Below, one piece after another: positions 42,543 to 51,863 of a stretch of DNA of 64,000 bases. This DNA is from Clostridium sp. 26_21 (lineage in GTDB: Bacteria > Bacillota > Clostridia > TANB77 > CAG-508): assembly GCA_001915995.1 (NCBI GenBank), contig MNRO01000018.1, forward strand, positions 62,001 through 126,000. Reading direction: 5' to 3'. The notes below the pieces were generated by a model. It made no database searches. It saw nothing but the letters and a program-made list of their open reading frames with translations, and was not told the origin of the DNA. The position numbers and the translations under genes are program-made. Each line of letters begins with the position of its first letter. Within the stretch, counting starts at the first letter, position 1.

Positions 42543-42615
42543 TGGGTAATTACCCACAATAGGGGCGTTAAAAAGCGAACTTTATTATTATATCATCATT
42601 ACAGTAGAATGTAAA
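42543..42615 (-). promoter_or_regulatory. Promoter and leader palindrome of the 42348 orphan
   Basis: On the minus strand TTTACA (42615-42610), 17 bases, TATAAT (42592-42587). The perfect palindrome TGGGTAATTACCCA (42543-42556) abuts the Shine-Dalgarno. Confidence 0.65.
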
Positions 42616-42718
42616 TAGTTTTAAAAGAAAATTGACTTTAAAGCTAATTTATGCTAAAATTGGTATGAAATTTGTTTAACAGAAGATGGAAAAAATAATT
42701 ATAAGAAGGCAATGAAAA

Positions 42719-43756
42719 GTGAGAAATAAAAAAAGTAAATATGTGCAGTTAATTGAATTATATAATTCTGGAAAAACAAATGTAGATGAATTGAAAATTG
42801 AATTAAATTCAACTAAAAAAACGATTTATACATATATATATCAAGCAAACAAAGAAGGAAAAATTATAAAATTAAAAAAACATAAAGAGAAAAAAAGAAA
42901 GATAAGCAAATATGTGCAATTTATTGAATTATACAATTTGGGAGTAACTGATTTAGATGAACTTGAAAAAAAATTAGAATCACCAAAAAGTTCAATATAT
43001 TCATATATTCATAGAGCTCACAAAGAAGGAAAAATTGTAAAAGTTCCAAGAAAGAAAAAAGAAAAGAAAAAGAAAATAAATAAATATGAGTTATTTGTAA
43101 AACTATATAACTCAGGAATAAAAAAAACGAAACATCTTATGGCAGAATTGCAAATTTCAAAGAATACAGTATATGTATATACTAGAAGAGCACAAAAAGA
43201 AGAAAAAATTTTTAAAATAAATAATAAAATTGAAAGAAATATAAGAAAACAATTAATTAAACAATATCCATTTGAAGTAGCAGTGGATTTGAATTTGCAA
43301 CCAGAAATAATATACAAATATTTAGAAAATTTAGGAGAAAAAGATCAGAAAACACTTCAAAGAGAAATATTATCACAAAATATTATTTGGAAAAGAATAA
43401 AATCTTTAAAAGCAAAATATTTAAAAAATAATCAAGAGATTAGTGTAGAAGAATCTTTAAAAAAAATAATTCCAAAATTAAAAGAAACAGAAGTATTTGA
43501 ATTGATTAAGTTTTATTATTGGTGTGGTAAGGAAAGTATGGCTTTACAAGTAACAAATCAAATTATATATTTTGCAGAAAATTCAAAAGAAATAAAACAA
43601 CAGGCAGAATTAGAAAAAGACAAATTATTAAGAGAGATAATAGTAAAAAAAATAATAAGTAGGAAAGGCACAACATATTCTAGTTTGTGCAAAGAACTTA
43701 ATGTAAGAGAATCATTTATCATACAAATATTAGGGAGAGAAGATGAAGATAGATAA
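42719..43756 (+). CDS. Triple helix-turn-helix repeat protein, 345 aa
   Basis: No named family recognised. It starts at GTG 42719; an ATG at 42713 is in another frame. Residues 1-165 hold three copies of a roughly 55-residue HTH unit separated by Lys-rich linkers. The first copy starts KYVQLIELYNSGKTNVDELK, the second KYVQFIELYNLGVTDLDELE, the third KYELFVKLYNSGIKKTKHLM. Each continues with a recognition-like helix (KTIYTYIYQANKEGK, SSIYSYIHRAHKEGK, NTVYVYTRRAQKEEK). The C-terminal part (about 170-345) is helical and ends in another HTH-like stretch (TTYSSLCKELNVRESFIIQI). Host-like codons suggest a resident gene. It probably binds DNA at repeated sites. It precedes miaB by 60 bases. Confidence 0.75.
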   Translation: MRNKKSKYVQLIELYNSGKTNVDELKIELNSTKKTIYTYIYQANKEGKIIKLKKHKEKKRKISKYVQFIELYNLGVTDLDELEKKLESPKSSIYSYIHRAHKEGKIVKVPRKKKEKKKKINKYELFVKLYNSGIKKTKHLMAELQISKNTVYVYTRRAQKEEKIFKINNKIERNIRKQLIKQYPFEVAVDLNLQPEIIYKYLENLGEKDQKTLQREILSQNIIWKRIKSLKAKYLKNNQEISVEESLKKIIPKLKETEVFELIKFYYWCGKESMALQVTNQIIYFAENSKEIKQQAELEKDKLLREIIVKKIISRKGTTYSSLCKELNVRESFIIQILGREDEDR

Positions 43757-43816
43757 GAGATAAAAATCTTATAAATATAACTAGGCAAAAGCATTAAGAA
43801 AGGAAGAGAAAAAAAC

Positions 43817-45229
43817 ATGAAAACAGAACAAGAAATAGAAAAACAAAAACAATACATAGAAAAAGTAAAAGAAATGAATCAAGGAAAAAATTTAAAATAT
43901 TATATATTAACAATGGGATGTCAATTAAATGAAAATGATTCTGAAAAATTATGTGGAATGGTAGAAAAAATGGGATATATGCCAACAGATGATTATAAAG
44001 AAGCAGATCTTGTTATGTTTAATACATGTTGTGTAAGAGAAAATGCTGAAGACAAATTATTTGGAAAATTGGGTGAATTAAAAAGAATAAAAGAACAAAG
44101 AGGAACAATAATTGCAATTGGTGGATGTATGATGCAAGAAAAACATATAACAGATAAAATACATGAAAGTTATTCATATACAGATATAATTTTTGGAACA
44201 CATACATTACAAAACTTCCCAGAAGATTTATATAATACAATGCAAAGTAAAAAGAAAATGTTAGATATAATGGATATAGATGGAGAAGTTTATGAAGGAT
44301 TACCAATAAAAAGAACAAGTAATATAAAAGCATCTGTAACAATAATGTATGGATGTAACAATTTTTGTACATATTGTATAGTTCCATATGTAAGAGGAAG
44401 AGAAAGAAGCAGACATCCAAAAGATATATTACAAGAAGTAGAACAATTAGCAAAAGAAGGATATAAAGAAATTACATTATTAGGACAAAATGTAAATTCA
44501 TATTTAGTATCAGAAGATTGGAAAGAAAAAGGACTTGAATATAAAGGAATAAATTCTTTTGCAACATTATTAAGAGAAATAAATAAAATAGAAGGAATTG
44601 AAAGAATACGTTTTGTATCACCACATCCAAAGGATTTTACAGATGATGTAATAGAGGCAATTGCAGATTGTGAAAAAGTATGTAAATTAATACATTTACC
44701 ACTTCAATCAGGAAGTTCAAAAGTATTAAAAACAATGAACAGAAAATATACGAAAGAACAATATTTAGCATTAGTTGAAAAAATGAAAGCTAAGATTCCA
44801 AATTTAACATTATCAACAGATATTATAGTAGGTTTTGCTGGTGAAACAGAAGAAGATTTTGAAGATACACTAGATGTTGTAAGAAAAGTATGTTTTGAAC
44901 AAGTATATATGTTTATATATTCAAGAAGAGTAGGAACACCTGGAGATAAAATGCAAAATCAAGTTCCAGAAGATATTAAACATAAAAGATTTGACAGATT
45001 AAAAGAATTAGTTGAAAGTCAAATTGCAAAGAATAATAGTAAATATGTAGGAACAATTCAAAAAGTATTAGTTGAAGGACCAAGCAAAAATAATCCAGAA
45101 TTATTAACAGGAAGAACTGATAGTAATAAAGTTGTTATATTTGAAGGAAGTAAAGAACTAATAGATACAATAATAGATTTAAAGATTATTTCAGAACATA
45201 TGTGGTATTTGAAGGGACAAATAATTTAA
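43817..45229 (+). CDS. miaB: tRNA-2-methylthio-N6-dimethylallyladenosine synthase
   Basis: 470-residue radical SAM methylthiotransferase. Order: N-terminal UPF0004 domain with three Fe-S Cys (TMGCQLNENDSE, FNTCCVRENAEDK, GGCMMQ), the radical SAM core with CNNFCTYCIVPYVRGRERSR (about 179), and a TRAM domain at the end (YVGTIQKVLVEGPSKNN). It converts i6A37 to ms2i6A37 in tRNAs reading UNN codons. The extended PYVRGRERSR and TRAM fit MiaB rather than MtaB or RimO. A 129-bp palindrome begins just after its stop and mutS follows, the common clostridial order. Confidence 0.95.
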   Translation: MKTEQEIEKQKQYIEKVKEMNQGKNLKYYILTMGCQLNENDSEKLCGMVEKMGYMPTDDYKEADLVMFNTCCVRENAEDKLFGKLGELKRIKEQRGTIIAIGGCMMQEKHITDKIHESYSYTDIIFGTHTLQNFPEDLYNTMQSKKKMLDIMDIDGEVYEGLPIKRTSNIKASVTIMYGCNNFCTYCIVPYVRGRERSRHPKDILQEVEQLAKEGYKEITLLGQNVNSYLVSEDWKEKGLEYKGINSFATLLREINKIEGIERIRFVSPHPKDFTDDVIEAIADCEKVCKLIHLPLQSGSSKVLKTMNRKYTKEQYLALVEKMKAKIPNLTLSTDIIVGFAGETEEDFEDTLDVVRKVCFEQVYMFIYSRRVGTPGDKMQNQVPEDIKHKRFDRLKELVESQIAKNNSKYVGTIQKVLVEGPSKNNPELLTGRTDSNKVVIFEGSKELIDTIIDLKIISEHMWYLKGQII

Positions 45230-45230
45230 T

Positions 45231-45359
45231 TTAGTTGAAAAATAATTACAATTTTGGCTGTGTCGAATTTCATTTAAAACGCGGTTACATACACCACGTA
45301 TGCGCCCTTGCCTTTTAAATAAAATTCTTCTTGCCAAAATTTAATTCTTTTCCAACTAA
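45231..45359. repeat. 129-bp imperfect palindrome between miaB and mutS
   Basis: The arms TTAGTTGAAAAATAATTACA.. and ..TTAATTCTTTTCCAACTAA are complementary almost from end to end. Inner segments GAATTTCATTTAAAA/TTTTAAATAAAATTC and CATAC/GTATG around ACCAC continue the pairing. The core (ACGCGGTTACATACACCACG) is GC-richer than its surroundings. It could be a MITE/REP-like insertion or a long structured RNA; no coding potential. Confidence 0.75.
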
Positions 45360-45387
45360 TCTATGTTTCAAGAAAGGAATGATAAAA

Positions 45388-48027
45388 ATGGCAGGAAATA
45401 CACTAGAAAATATGGATAAATCAAGTTTTTCACCAATGATGCAAAAATATTTAGAAACAAAAGAAAAATATAAAGATTGCATATTATTTTATAGATTAGG
45501 AGACTTTTATGAAATGTTCTTTGATGATGCAATAACAGCATCAAGAGAACTTGAAATAACATTAACAGGAAAAGATTGTGGACAAGCAGAAAGAGCACCA
45601 ATGGCAGGAATTCCACATCATGCAGCAGAAGTATATGCAGCAAAATTAATAGAAAAAGGATATAAAGTTGCAATATGTGAGCAACTAGAAGATCCAAAAA
45701 CAGCAAAAGGAATAGTTGAAAGAGGTGTAATAAGAATACTTACACCAGGAACAATTGTTGAAAGTAATTTACTAGAAGAAAAGAAAAATAATTATATAAT
45801 GTGTATATGTAAAACAGGACTTTATTTTGGAATAAGTGTATGTGACATTTCAACAGGAGAATTTTATAGTTCAGAAATAAAAGGTGAAAACAATTTTGAA
45901 ACATTATTAGATGAAATTGCAAGATTTTCACCATCTGAAATTATTGCAAATTCAATGATGTTTGAATGTCAAGAAGAAATGGACAAAATTAGAGAAAGAT
46001 TTTCAATTTATATGAGTAGATTTAGTGATAAATTCTTCTCTGATGAAGTAGGAAATTTACAATTAGATTATAATATATTAGAAAATAAAAAAGAAATAGG
46101 AAATTTAAAAGAAAAAACACTTGTAGTAAAATCAATAAATGCTTTACTTGAATATTTGAATGAAACTCAAATGACAAGTTTGGAACATATAAACACTATA
46201 AATATATATAATTTATCAAAATATATGGCATTGGACATAAATGCAAGAAGAAATTTAGAAATTACTGAGAAAATGAGAGACAAAAGTAAAAAAGGAACAT
46301 TACTTTGGGTATTAGACCAAACATCTACATCAATGGGAGGAAGATTACTTAGAAGATGGCTAAATGATCCATTATTAGATGTAAAAGAAATAAATGAAAG
46401 ATTAGATGCAGTAAGTGAATTAAAAGACAATATGATGTTAAGAGGAGATGTAGTAGATACATTAAAAAAAGTATATGATATTGAACGTCTTTCTGCCAAA
46501 ATGACATATGGTAATGCAAATGCAAGAGATATGATAACACTTAGAAATTCATTAGAAAAATTGCCAGAAGTAAAAAATATTCTTTCAACATGTATGTCAC
46601 CAAAATTAAAACAATTATATGAAGATTTAGATGAATTACAAGATGTTTATGAATTAATAAATAAATCAATTATTGATGACCCTCCAATGACAATAAAAGA
46701 TGGTGGAATAATCAAATTAGGATATAATGCTGAAATTGATAAATTAAAAACTGCGACAACAGAAGGCAAAAACTGGATTGTAAAATTAGAGGCAGAAGAA
46801 AAAGAGAAAACAGGAATTAAAAATTTAAAAGTAGGATATAACAAAGTATTTGGATATTATATAGAAGTATCAAAATCATTTGTATCACAAGTTCCAGATA
46901 GATTTATAAGAAAACAAACATTAACAACTGGTGAAAGGTATATAACAGAAGAATTAAAGAACTTAGAAGGTCAAATTCTAGGTGCAGAAGAAAAGGTTGT
47001 TAATTTGGAATATGAAGAGTTTGTAAAAATTAGAGAGCAAATTGCTAAAAATGTAAAAAGACTTCAAAAAACTGCAAATGTAGTATCAACATTAGATGTA
47101 TTATCAGCATTTGCACAAGTTGCAGAAGATATGAATTATTGCAAACCAGTTGTAACAGATAATGGAAAAATCAAAATAAAAGATGGAAGACATCCTGTAA
47201 TAGAAAAAATGGTTGGAATAGGAAATTTCGTACCAAATGATACATATTTGGATAAAGATGGAGATAGATTAGCAATTATAACAGGACCTAATATGGCAGG
47301 TAAATCTACATATATGAGACAAGTTGCATTAATAACATTAATGGCACAAGTTGGATGTTTTGTTCCAGCAACAGAAGCGGAAATAGGTGTTGTAGATAAA
47401 ATATTTACAAGAGTTGGAGCATCTGATGATTTAAGTATGGGACAAAGTACATTTATGGTTGAAATGATGGAAGTTGCAACAATTCTAAAAGAAGCAACAG
47501 AAAATAGTTTAGTAATATTAGACGAAATAGGAAGAGGAACATCAACATATGATGGACTTTCAATTGCTTGGGCTGTTGCTGAATATATTGCAGACAAAGA
47601 AAAATGTGGTGCTAAGACATTATTTGCAACACATTATCATGAATTAATTGAACTTGCAGATAAACAAGAAGGTATAAAAAATTATTCAATAGCAGTAAAG
47701 GAAAAAGGTGAAGATATAATATTTTTAAGAAAAATTGTTGAAGGCGGAACAGATGAAAGTTATGGTATTCATGTTGCACGCTTAGCAGGAGTTCCTAAAA
47801 TTGTAACAAAGAGGGCTAATGAAATTTTAACAAGTTTAGAGAGAAAGAGTATGCTTTCTGGAAAGAAACAGGAAAAGGAAAATAAGAAAGTTGTTGAAGG
47901 ACAATTTGATATGTTTAATTATAAACTTGGAGAGATTGCTCATGAGATTGATAAGATTAATTTGAATGAATTAACTCCAATTGATGCTTTGAATACTTTA
48001 TTAAAAATAAAAGAAAAGATGAAATAA
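45388..48027 (+). CDS. mutS: DNA mismatch repair protein MutS
   Basis: 879-residue MutS1. I chose ATG 45388 (MAGNTLENMD) because AAAGGA lies nine bases upstream; a longer frame from 45331 runs into the palindrome. Order: mismatch-binding domain with the diagnostic YRLGDFYEMFFDDA (Phe-x-Glu), connector, core and clamp domains, and an ABC ATPase with GPNMAGKSTYMRQ (about 632), STFMVEMMEVATILKEA, DEIGRGTSTYDG and the ATHYHEL His. It recognises mismatches and recruits MutL, whose gene lies 15 kb away at the right edge. Confidence 0.97.
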   Translation: MAGNTLENMDKSSFSPMMQKYLETKEKYKDCILFYRLGDFYEMFFDDAITASRELEITLTGKDCGQAERAPMAGIPHHAAEVYAAKLIEKGYKVAICEQLEDPKTAKGIVERGVIRILTPGTIVESNLLEEKKNNYIMCICKTGLYFGISVCDISTGEFYSSEIKGENNFETLLDEIARFSPSEIIANSMMFECQEEMDKIRERFSIYMSRFSDKFFSDEVGNLQLDYNILENKKEIGNLKEKTLVVKSINALLEYLNETQMTSLEHINTINIYNLSKYMALDINARRNLEITEKMRDKSKKGTLLWVLDQTSTSMGGRLLRRWLNDPLLDVKEINERLDAVSELKDNMMLRGDVVDTLKKVYDIERLSAKMTYGNANARDMITLRNSLEKLPEVKNILSTCMSPKLKQLYEDLDELQDVYELINKSIIDDPPMTIKDGGIIKLGYNAEIDKLKTATTEGKNWIVKLEAEEKEKTGIKNLKVGYNKVFGYYIEVSKSFVSQVPDRFIRKQTLTTGERYITEELKNLEGQILGAEEKVVNLEYEEFVKIREQIAKNVKRLQKTANVVSTLDVLSAFAQVAEDMNYCKPVVTDNGKIKIKDGRHPVIEKMVGIGNFVPNDTYLDKDGDRLAIITGPNMAGKSTYMRQVALITLMAQVGCFVPATEAEIGVVDKIFTRVGASDDLSMGQSTFMVEMMEVATILKEATENSLVILDEIGRGTSTYDGLSIAWAVAEYIADKEKCGAKTLFATHYHELIELADKQEGIKNYSIAVKEKGEDIIFLRKIVEGGTDESYGIHVARLAGVPKIVTKRANEILTSLERKSMLSGKKQEKENKKVVEGQFDMFNYKLGEIAHEIDKINLNELTPIDALNTLLKIKEKMK

Positions 48028-48051
48028 AAAGATTTCATCTTTTCTTTTTTT
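48013..48051 (+). terminator. mutS terminator overlapping the last codons
   Basis: GAAAAGATGAAAT (48013-48025) pairs perfectly with ATTTCATCTTTTC (48032-48044), with a 7-T run. Confidence 0.9.
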
Positions 48052-48161
48052 GACTAAAAATTCTAAATTTTGCAAAAGAGACAAAACTTCCCATAATTCA
48101 CTCTTGGAAATAAATGTAAAAGAATATATAATTTTATTAAATTAAAACTAAGGAGGAAAAA

Positions 48162-48497
48162 ATGAAAATTACATATATAAAAAAGGACAAGCAATTAATC
48201 TTCGAAATAGAAGAAGATATAGATGAATGTTGTGTACAAAAGATAAGAAGGAGGATAGATAATGAAATTCAAAGATATATGCCAAAGGAAGTTATATTTG
48301 ATTTTAGCAATGTTTCTTTTATGGATAGTGCAGGAATTGGGTTAATAATAGGAAGATATAAATTAATAAACATGATTGGTGGAGAATTAAAAATAGCAAA
48401 TGTAAACACGCAAATACAAAAAATATTTGAAATGAGTGGATTATTAAGATTAATACCAGTAGAACAAAAAAATAAGAAGGAGGTGCAATATGACTAA
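48162..48497 (+). CDS. spoIIAA: Anti-sigma F factor antagonist
   Basis: 111-residue STAS protein. The phosphorylatable Ser is in FMDSAGIGLIIGRYK (Ser 56). Unphosphorylated SpoIIAA displaces sigma F from SpoIIAB in the forespore. It is the first gene of a complete spoIIA operon and overlaps spoIIAB by eight bases. GGAGG precedes the start. I could not find a convincing sigma-H or Spo0A-controlled promoter upstream. Confidence 0.95.
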   Translation: MKITYIKKDKQLIFEIEEDIDECCVQKIRRRIDNEIQRYMPKEVIFDFSNVSFMDSAGIGLIIGRYKLINMIGGELKIANVNTQIQKIFEMSGLLRLIPVEQKNKKEVQYD

Positions 48498-48996
48498 GAT
48501 ATATGATAATGAAATGAAAATAGAATTTTTAAGCAAATCTAAAAATGAAGCATTTGCAAGAATAGCAGTAGCAGCATTTATAGCACAATTAGATCCAACA
48601 GTTGAAGAAGTTGCAGATATAAAAACAGCAGTATCAGAAGCAGTAACAAATGCAATAATACATGGATATGAAGAAAAAATAGGAATAGTAAAATTAATTT
48701 GTAAAATAGCTCAAAATGAAGTTTTTATAGAAATATCAGATTCAGGAAAAGGAATAGAAAATATAGAAGAAGCTAAACAACCATTGTTCACTACAAAATC
48801 AAATTTAGAAAGATCTGGAATGGGATTTACAATAATGGAAAGCTTTATGGATAATGTAGAAGTAGATTCTGTGCTAGGAGTTGGAACAAAAGTAACAATG
48901 AGTAAAAAAATAAAAATCAATTCTTCTCGTGAAAAACAAAAAGATGTTGAAAATGCTAATAATTTAGTAAATACAGGAGTAAGGGGAGAGGAATAG
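48490..48996 (+). CDS. spoIIAB: Anti-sigma F factor (serine kinase)
   Basis: 168 residues with a GHKL ATPase fold: EVADIKTAVSEAVTNAIIHG (N box), ISDSGKGIENIEEA (G1), SGMGFTIMESFMDNV (G2). SpoIIAB binds and inhibits sigma F and phosphorylates SpoIIAA. The C-terminus runs about 20 residues beyond the usual 146 with a charged tail (NSSREKQKDVENANNLVN). Its stop overlaps the sigF GTG, so translation of the three genes is chained. Confidence 0.95.
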   Translation: MTKIYDNEMKIEFLSKSKNEAFARIAVAAFIAQLDPTVEEVADIKTAVSEAVTNAIIHGYEEKIGIVKLICKIAQNEVFIEISDSGKGIENIEEAKQPLFTTKSNLERSGMGFTIMESFMDNVEVDSVLGVGTKVTMSKKIKINSSREKQKDVENANNLVNTGVRGEE

Positions 48997-49724
48997 TGTA
49001 TGAAAATGATATGAAAATCATAGAACGAGCTCAAAACGGAAGTAAAGAAGATATGACAAAACTAATAGAAGACAATAGTAGGCTTGTTTGGAGTATTGTT
49101 CGAAGATTTAATGGAAGAGGATATGATATAGAAGACTTATATCAAATAGGAAGTATTGGATTAATAAAAGCAATACAAAGATTTGATACAAGTTTTGAAG
49201 TTCGACTTTCAACATATGCAGTACCATACATATTAGGAGAAATAAAAAGATTTATAAGAGATGATGGACCAATAAAAATAAGTAGAAGTATAAAAGAATT
49301 AAATATAAAAATAATAGAATTACAAAAGGAGTATTTGAATAAATATGGAAAAGAAATAACTTTAGAACAATTAGCTAAAGAATTAAAAACATCAAAAGAA
49401 GATATTGCAATGGCTTTAGATTCAGCAAGACCAGTGAATTCTATAGAAGACAGTCAATATAGAGACAATAAAACAGATAAAACAATTAGTTTAATAGATC
49501 AGCTATCTTCTGGAAAAGATGAAGAAAATGAAATTACTAATAGAATTACAATAAAAAAGTTAATAAGTGAGTTGAAAGATAACGAAAAAGAAGTAATACT
49601 TCTAAGATATTACAAAGGAAAAACGCAAATGCAAGTTGCAAAAATCCTTGGAATAACACAAGTACAAGTTTCAAGGATTGAAAGAAAAGTGTTAGATAAT
49701 ATGAAAAGAAAATTAACAGTGTAA
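48996..49724 (+). CDS. sigF: Forespore sigma factor SigF
   Basis: 242-residue sigma-70-family factor from GTG 48996 behind GGGGAGAGG. Region 2: NSRLVWSIVRRFNGRGYDIE, LYQIGSIGLIKAIQRFD and RLSTYAVPYILGEIKRFIRD; region 3: PIKISRSIKELN; region 4: the HTH GKTQMQVAKILGITQVQVSR. Position behind spoIIAA-spoIIAB identifies it as sigma F, the first forespore-specific factor, held inactive by SpoIIAB until septation. Confidence 0.95.
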   Translation: MYENDMKIIERAQNGSKEDMTKLIEDNSRLVWSIVRRFNGRGYDIEDLYQIGSIGLIKAIQRFDTSFEVRLSTYAVPYILGEIKRFIRDDGPIKISRSIKELNIKIIELQKEYLNKYGKEITLEQLAKELKTSKEDIAMALDSARPVNSIEDSQYRDNKTDKTISLIDQLSSGKDEENEITNRITIKKLISELKDNEKEVILLRYYKGKTQMQVAKILGITQVQVSRIERKVLDNMKRKLTV

Positions 49725-49817
49725 AAAAATTTAACTTAAAAAATAAAGAAATAAGGTTGGAAAATTTAGTTCTTTTCAAGCCATGGTTTGTGCTGTGAGA
49801 AAGGAATGTGATTGAAA

Positions 49818-50831
49818 ATGAAAAAAGCGATATTTTATATAATTGGGTTTATAATTATTGTTTTTATTTTGCCCGTAATATTTACAACAAGTCCTAAAAG
49901 CCAAGAAACTATTGCACAAGAAGAAAATCAAAAACAAGATACTGAAGAAAAGAATATTAAAACAGAAGATATGAATCCATATTATTTAAAATATCAAAAA
50001 ATAAAATTACTTCATACTGAAAATGGAGAAATAGAAGAACTTGATATGAATGAATATTTATATGGAGTTGTATCAGCTGAGATGCCAGCAAGTTATGAAA
50101 AAGAAGCATTAAAAGCACAAGCAATAGTTGCAAGAACATATACAATATATCAAGCAATGAATAATGGAAGTAAGCATGAAAATGCAGATATATGTGATGA
50201 TTATGCTTGTTGCCAGGCATGGATAAGTAAAGAAGATAGATTTGCAAAATGGAACGAAAATGAGGCTGAAACAAACTGGAAAAAAATTGTGGAATGTGTA
50301 GATGATACTACAGGAAAAATCATTTTATATGATGAAAAGCCAATAAATGCGTTTTTTCATTCAAACAGTGGAGGAATAACAGAAACATCATTAAATATTT
50401 GGGGTGGAATTGATTATCCATATTTAAAATCTGTAGAAACAAGTGGTGAAGATGGTTATAATCAATATAGTTCGGAAGTAGTATTATCTAAAGAAGAATT
50501 GATAAATAAAATGAAAGAAAAATATTCTGATTTTGAAATAGATTTTAATACAGAAGAATGTATAAAAATATTAGAGCTTACTTCAAGCAATAGAGTAAAA
50601 ACTATAAAGATTGGCAATAAAGAAATTGCAGGAACAGAGGCAAGAAGTATATTTGGATTAAAATCAACAAATTTTACATTTGAAATAAATGGAGAAAATA
50701 TAAAATTTAGTGTAAAAGGATATGGTCATGGAGTTGGAATGAGCCAAACAGGAGCAGACAGTATGGCAAAGACAGGAGCTAATTATGAAGAAATTATAAA
50801 ACATTTTTATACTGATGTAGAAATTAAATAA
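49818..50831 (+). CDS. spoIID: Stage II sporulation protein D
   Basis: About 337 residues: an N-terminal membrane anchor (about 3-23) and the SpoIID amidase/lytic transglycosylase domain. Motifs are MNEYLYGVVSAEMPASYEKE with the catalytic Glu, LKAQAIVARTYTIYQ, a Cys pair around CDDYACCQAW, NSGGITETS, and the end VKGYGHGVGMSQTGADSMAK. SpoIID digests septal peptidoglycan to drive engulfment with SpoIIM and SpoIIP. The start could be TTG 49812 or ATG 49818; both lie near AAAGGA. A spoIIQ-like gene follows. Confidence 0.93.
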   Translation: MKKAIFYIIGFIIIVFILPVIFTTSPKSQETIAQEENQKQDTEEKNIKTEDMNPYYLKYQKIKLLHTENGEIEELDMNEYLYGVVSAEMPASYEKEALKAQAIVARTYTIYQAMNNGSKHENADICDDYACCQAWISKEDRFAKWNENEAETNWKKIVECVDDTTGKIILYDEKPINAFFHSNSGGITETSLNIWGGIDYPYLKSVETSGEDGYNQYSSEVVLSKEELINKMKEKYSDFEIDFNTEECIKILELTSSNRVKTIKIGNKEIAGTEARSIFGLKSTNFTFEINGENIKFSVKGYGHGVGMSQTGADSMAKTGANYEEIIKHFYTDVEIK

Positions 50832-50903
50832 TAATTTCCTTAAAATGAATAATCTTCTGAAAAAAGTAAATACTTCTAATAATAAAATATTAAGGAGGAA
50901 TTT

Positions 50904-51719
50904 ATGAAAAAAGGAAGAAAATTTTATGAAAATGAGAATTTAATAATATATGTTGGAACTGCAATATTTTTCATATTAGCAATATCTGTTGGAATTGTTA
51001 TGTATATGACAACAAAAGCTAATTCAAAGGTTGGAAATGAAACAGGTAAATCTACAACAGAAAATATTGAAAATGTAGAAGATGCAAGTTCAAATATTGG
51101 AAAAACAGTTGAAGAACAAGAGAAAATTGCTGAACAAAAAAATGATGAAATTAGTAATAGAACAGAAAGTACAACTACAGATATTATAGAAAATACAACA
51201 AATACAAAAAAAGATGAAAATAAAGCAGATTCAGAGAAAAAAGAAACCACAGTTAAAACAGAAACAACAGCTAATGCTACAGAAAATACACAAGTAACAG
51301 AAGAAAAGAAACCACTAACATTTACAAAACCAACAGATGGAGAAATAATTGCTGAATTTGCACAAGAAAATTTAATATATTCAGATACATTAAAAGAATG
51401 GATTACACATACAGGAATAGATATAAAAGCTGACAAAACAAGTGTAATAAAAGCATCTGCAGATGGTGTAGTAACATCTATATTAAATGATCCAAGATAT
51501 GGCTTAACAGTAGTAATTTCACATGATGAAGGATATGAGACCATATATTCAAATTTATTAACTGCTGAATTTGTTGTTGAAGGAGAAGAAGTAAAACAAG
51601 GGCAAACGATAGGAACAGCAGGTAATACTGCATCATTTGAAAGTGGAATGGAGAGTCATTTGCATTTTGAAATTATGCAAGATGGTAAATATTTAAATCC
51701 AAGTATTTATTTAAAATAA
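50904..51719 (+). CDS. spoIIQ: M23/LytM-domain protein, SpoIIQ-like
   Basis: 271 residues: one membrane helix (about 15-38), a long Thr/Glu/Asn/Lys linker (about 45-130), and a LytM (M23) domain. Metal residues appear intact: HTGIDIKADK (His, Asp) and SHLHFEIMQDG (HxH). SpoIIQ spans the forespore membrane and docks with SpoIIIAH during engulfment. Bacillus SpoIIQ has lost catalytic residues, while clostridial forms, as here, keep them. Position right after spoIID supports the name; an ordinary M23 endopeptidase is the alternative. Confidence 0.85.
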   Translation: MKKGRKFYENENLIIYVGTAIFFILAISVGIVMYMTTKANSKVGNETGKSTTENIENVEDASSNIGKTVEEQEKIAEQKNDEISNRTESTTTDIIENTTNTKKDENKADSEKKETTVKTETTANATENTQVTEEKKPLTFTKPTDGEIIAEFAQENLIYSDTLKEWITHTGIDIKADKTSVIKASADGVVTSILNDPRYGLTVVISHDEGYETIYSNLLTAEFVVEGEEVKQGQTIGTAGNTASFESGMESHLHFEIMQDGKYLNPSIYLK

Positions 51720-51725
51720 CAAAAA

Positions 51726-51754
51726 TTGACATCGACATAATATTGTGCTATAAT
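51726..51754 (+). promoter_or_regulatory. Perfect sigma-A promoter of the 51864 orphan
   Basis: TTGACA (51726-51731), 17 bases ending TGC, TATAAT (51749-51754). The leader carries a hairpin TCTGAGAGTT/AACTTTCAGA (51812-51838). Confidence 0.8.
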
Positions 51755-51863
51755 GCTAATGTTTATATTGTATATCATAGTTATACTTTTAGATTATTGA
51801 ATACTAAATTTTCTGAGAGTTACTATGAAACTTTCAGAGTTAATTAAGCTGGAGGTGCTTGGC

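Noticed and set aside
1457..45270. TGTCGAA sequences resembling Spo0A boxes (near 1459, 5507, 39455 minus, 45263)
   Set aside because: Several such 7-mers are expected by chance in an AT-rich window this size, and they are not placed before sporulation genes.
45331..45387. N-terminal extension of mutS
   Set aside because: It starts inside the 129-bp palindrome and has no ribosome-binding site; family alignment starts at MAGN.
48052..48161. Possible sigma-H promoter (GGAAAT ... GAATAT) before spoIIAA
   Set aside because: The distance between the two boxes is about five bases too short for sigma-H, so I did not annotate it.
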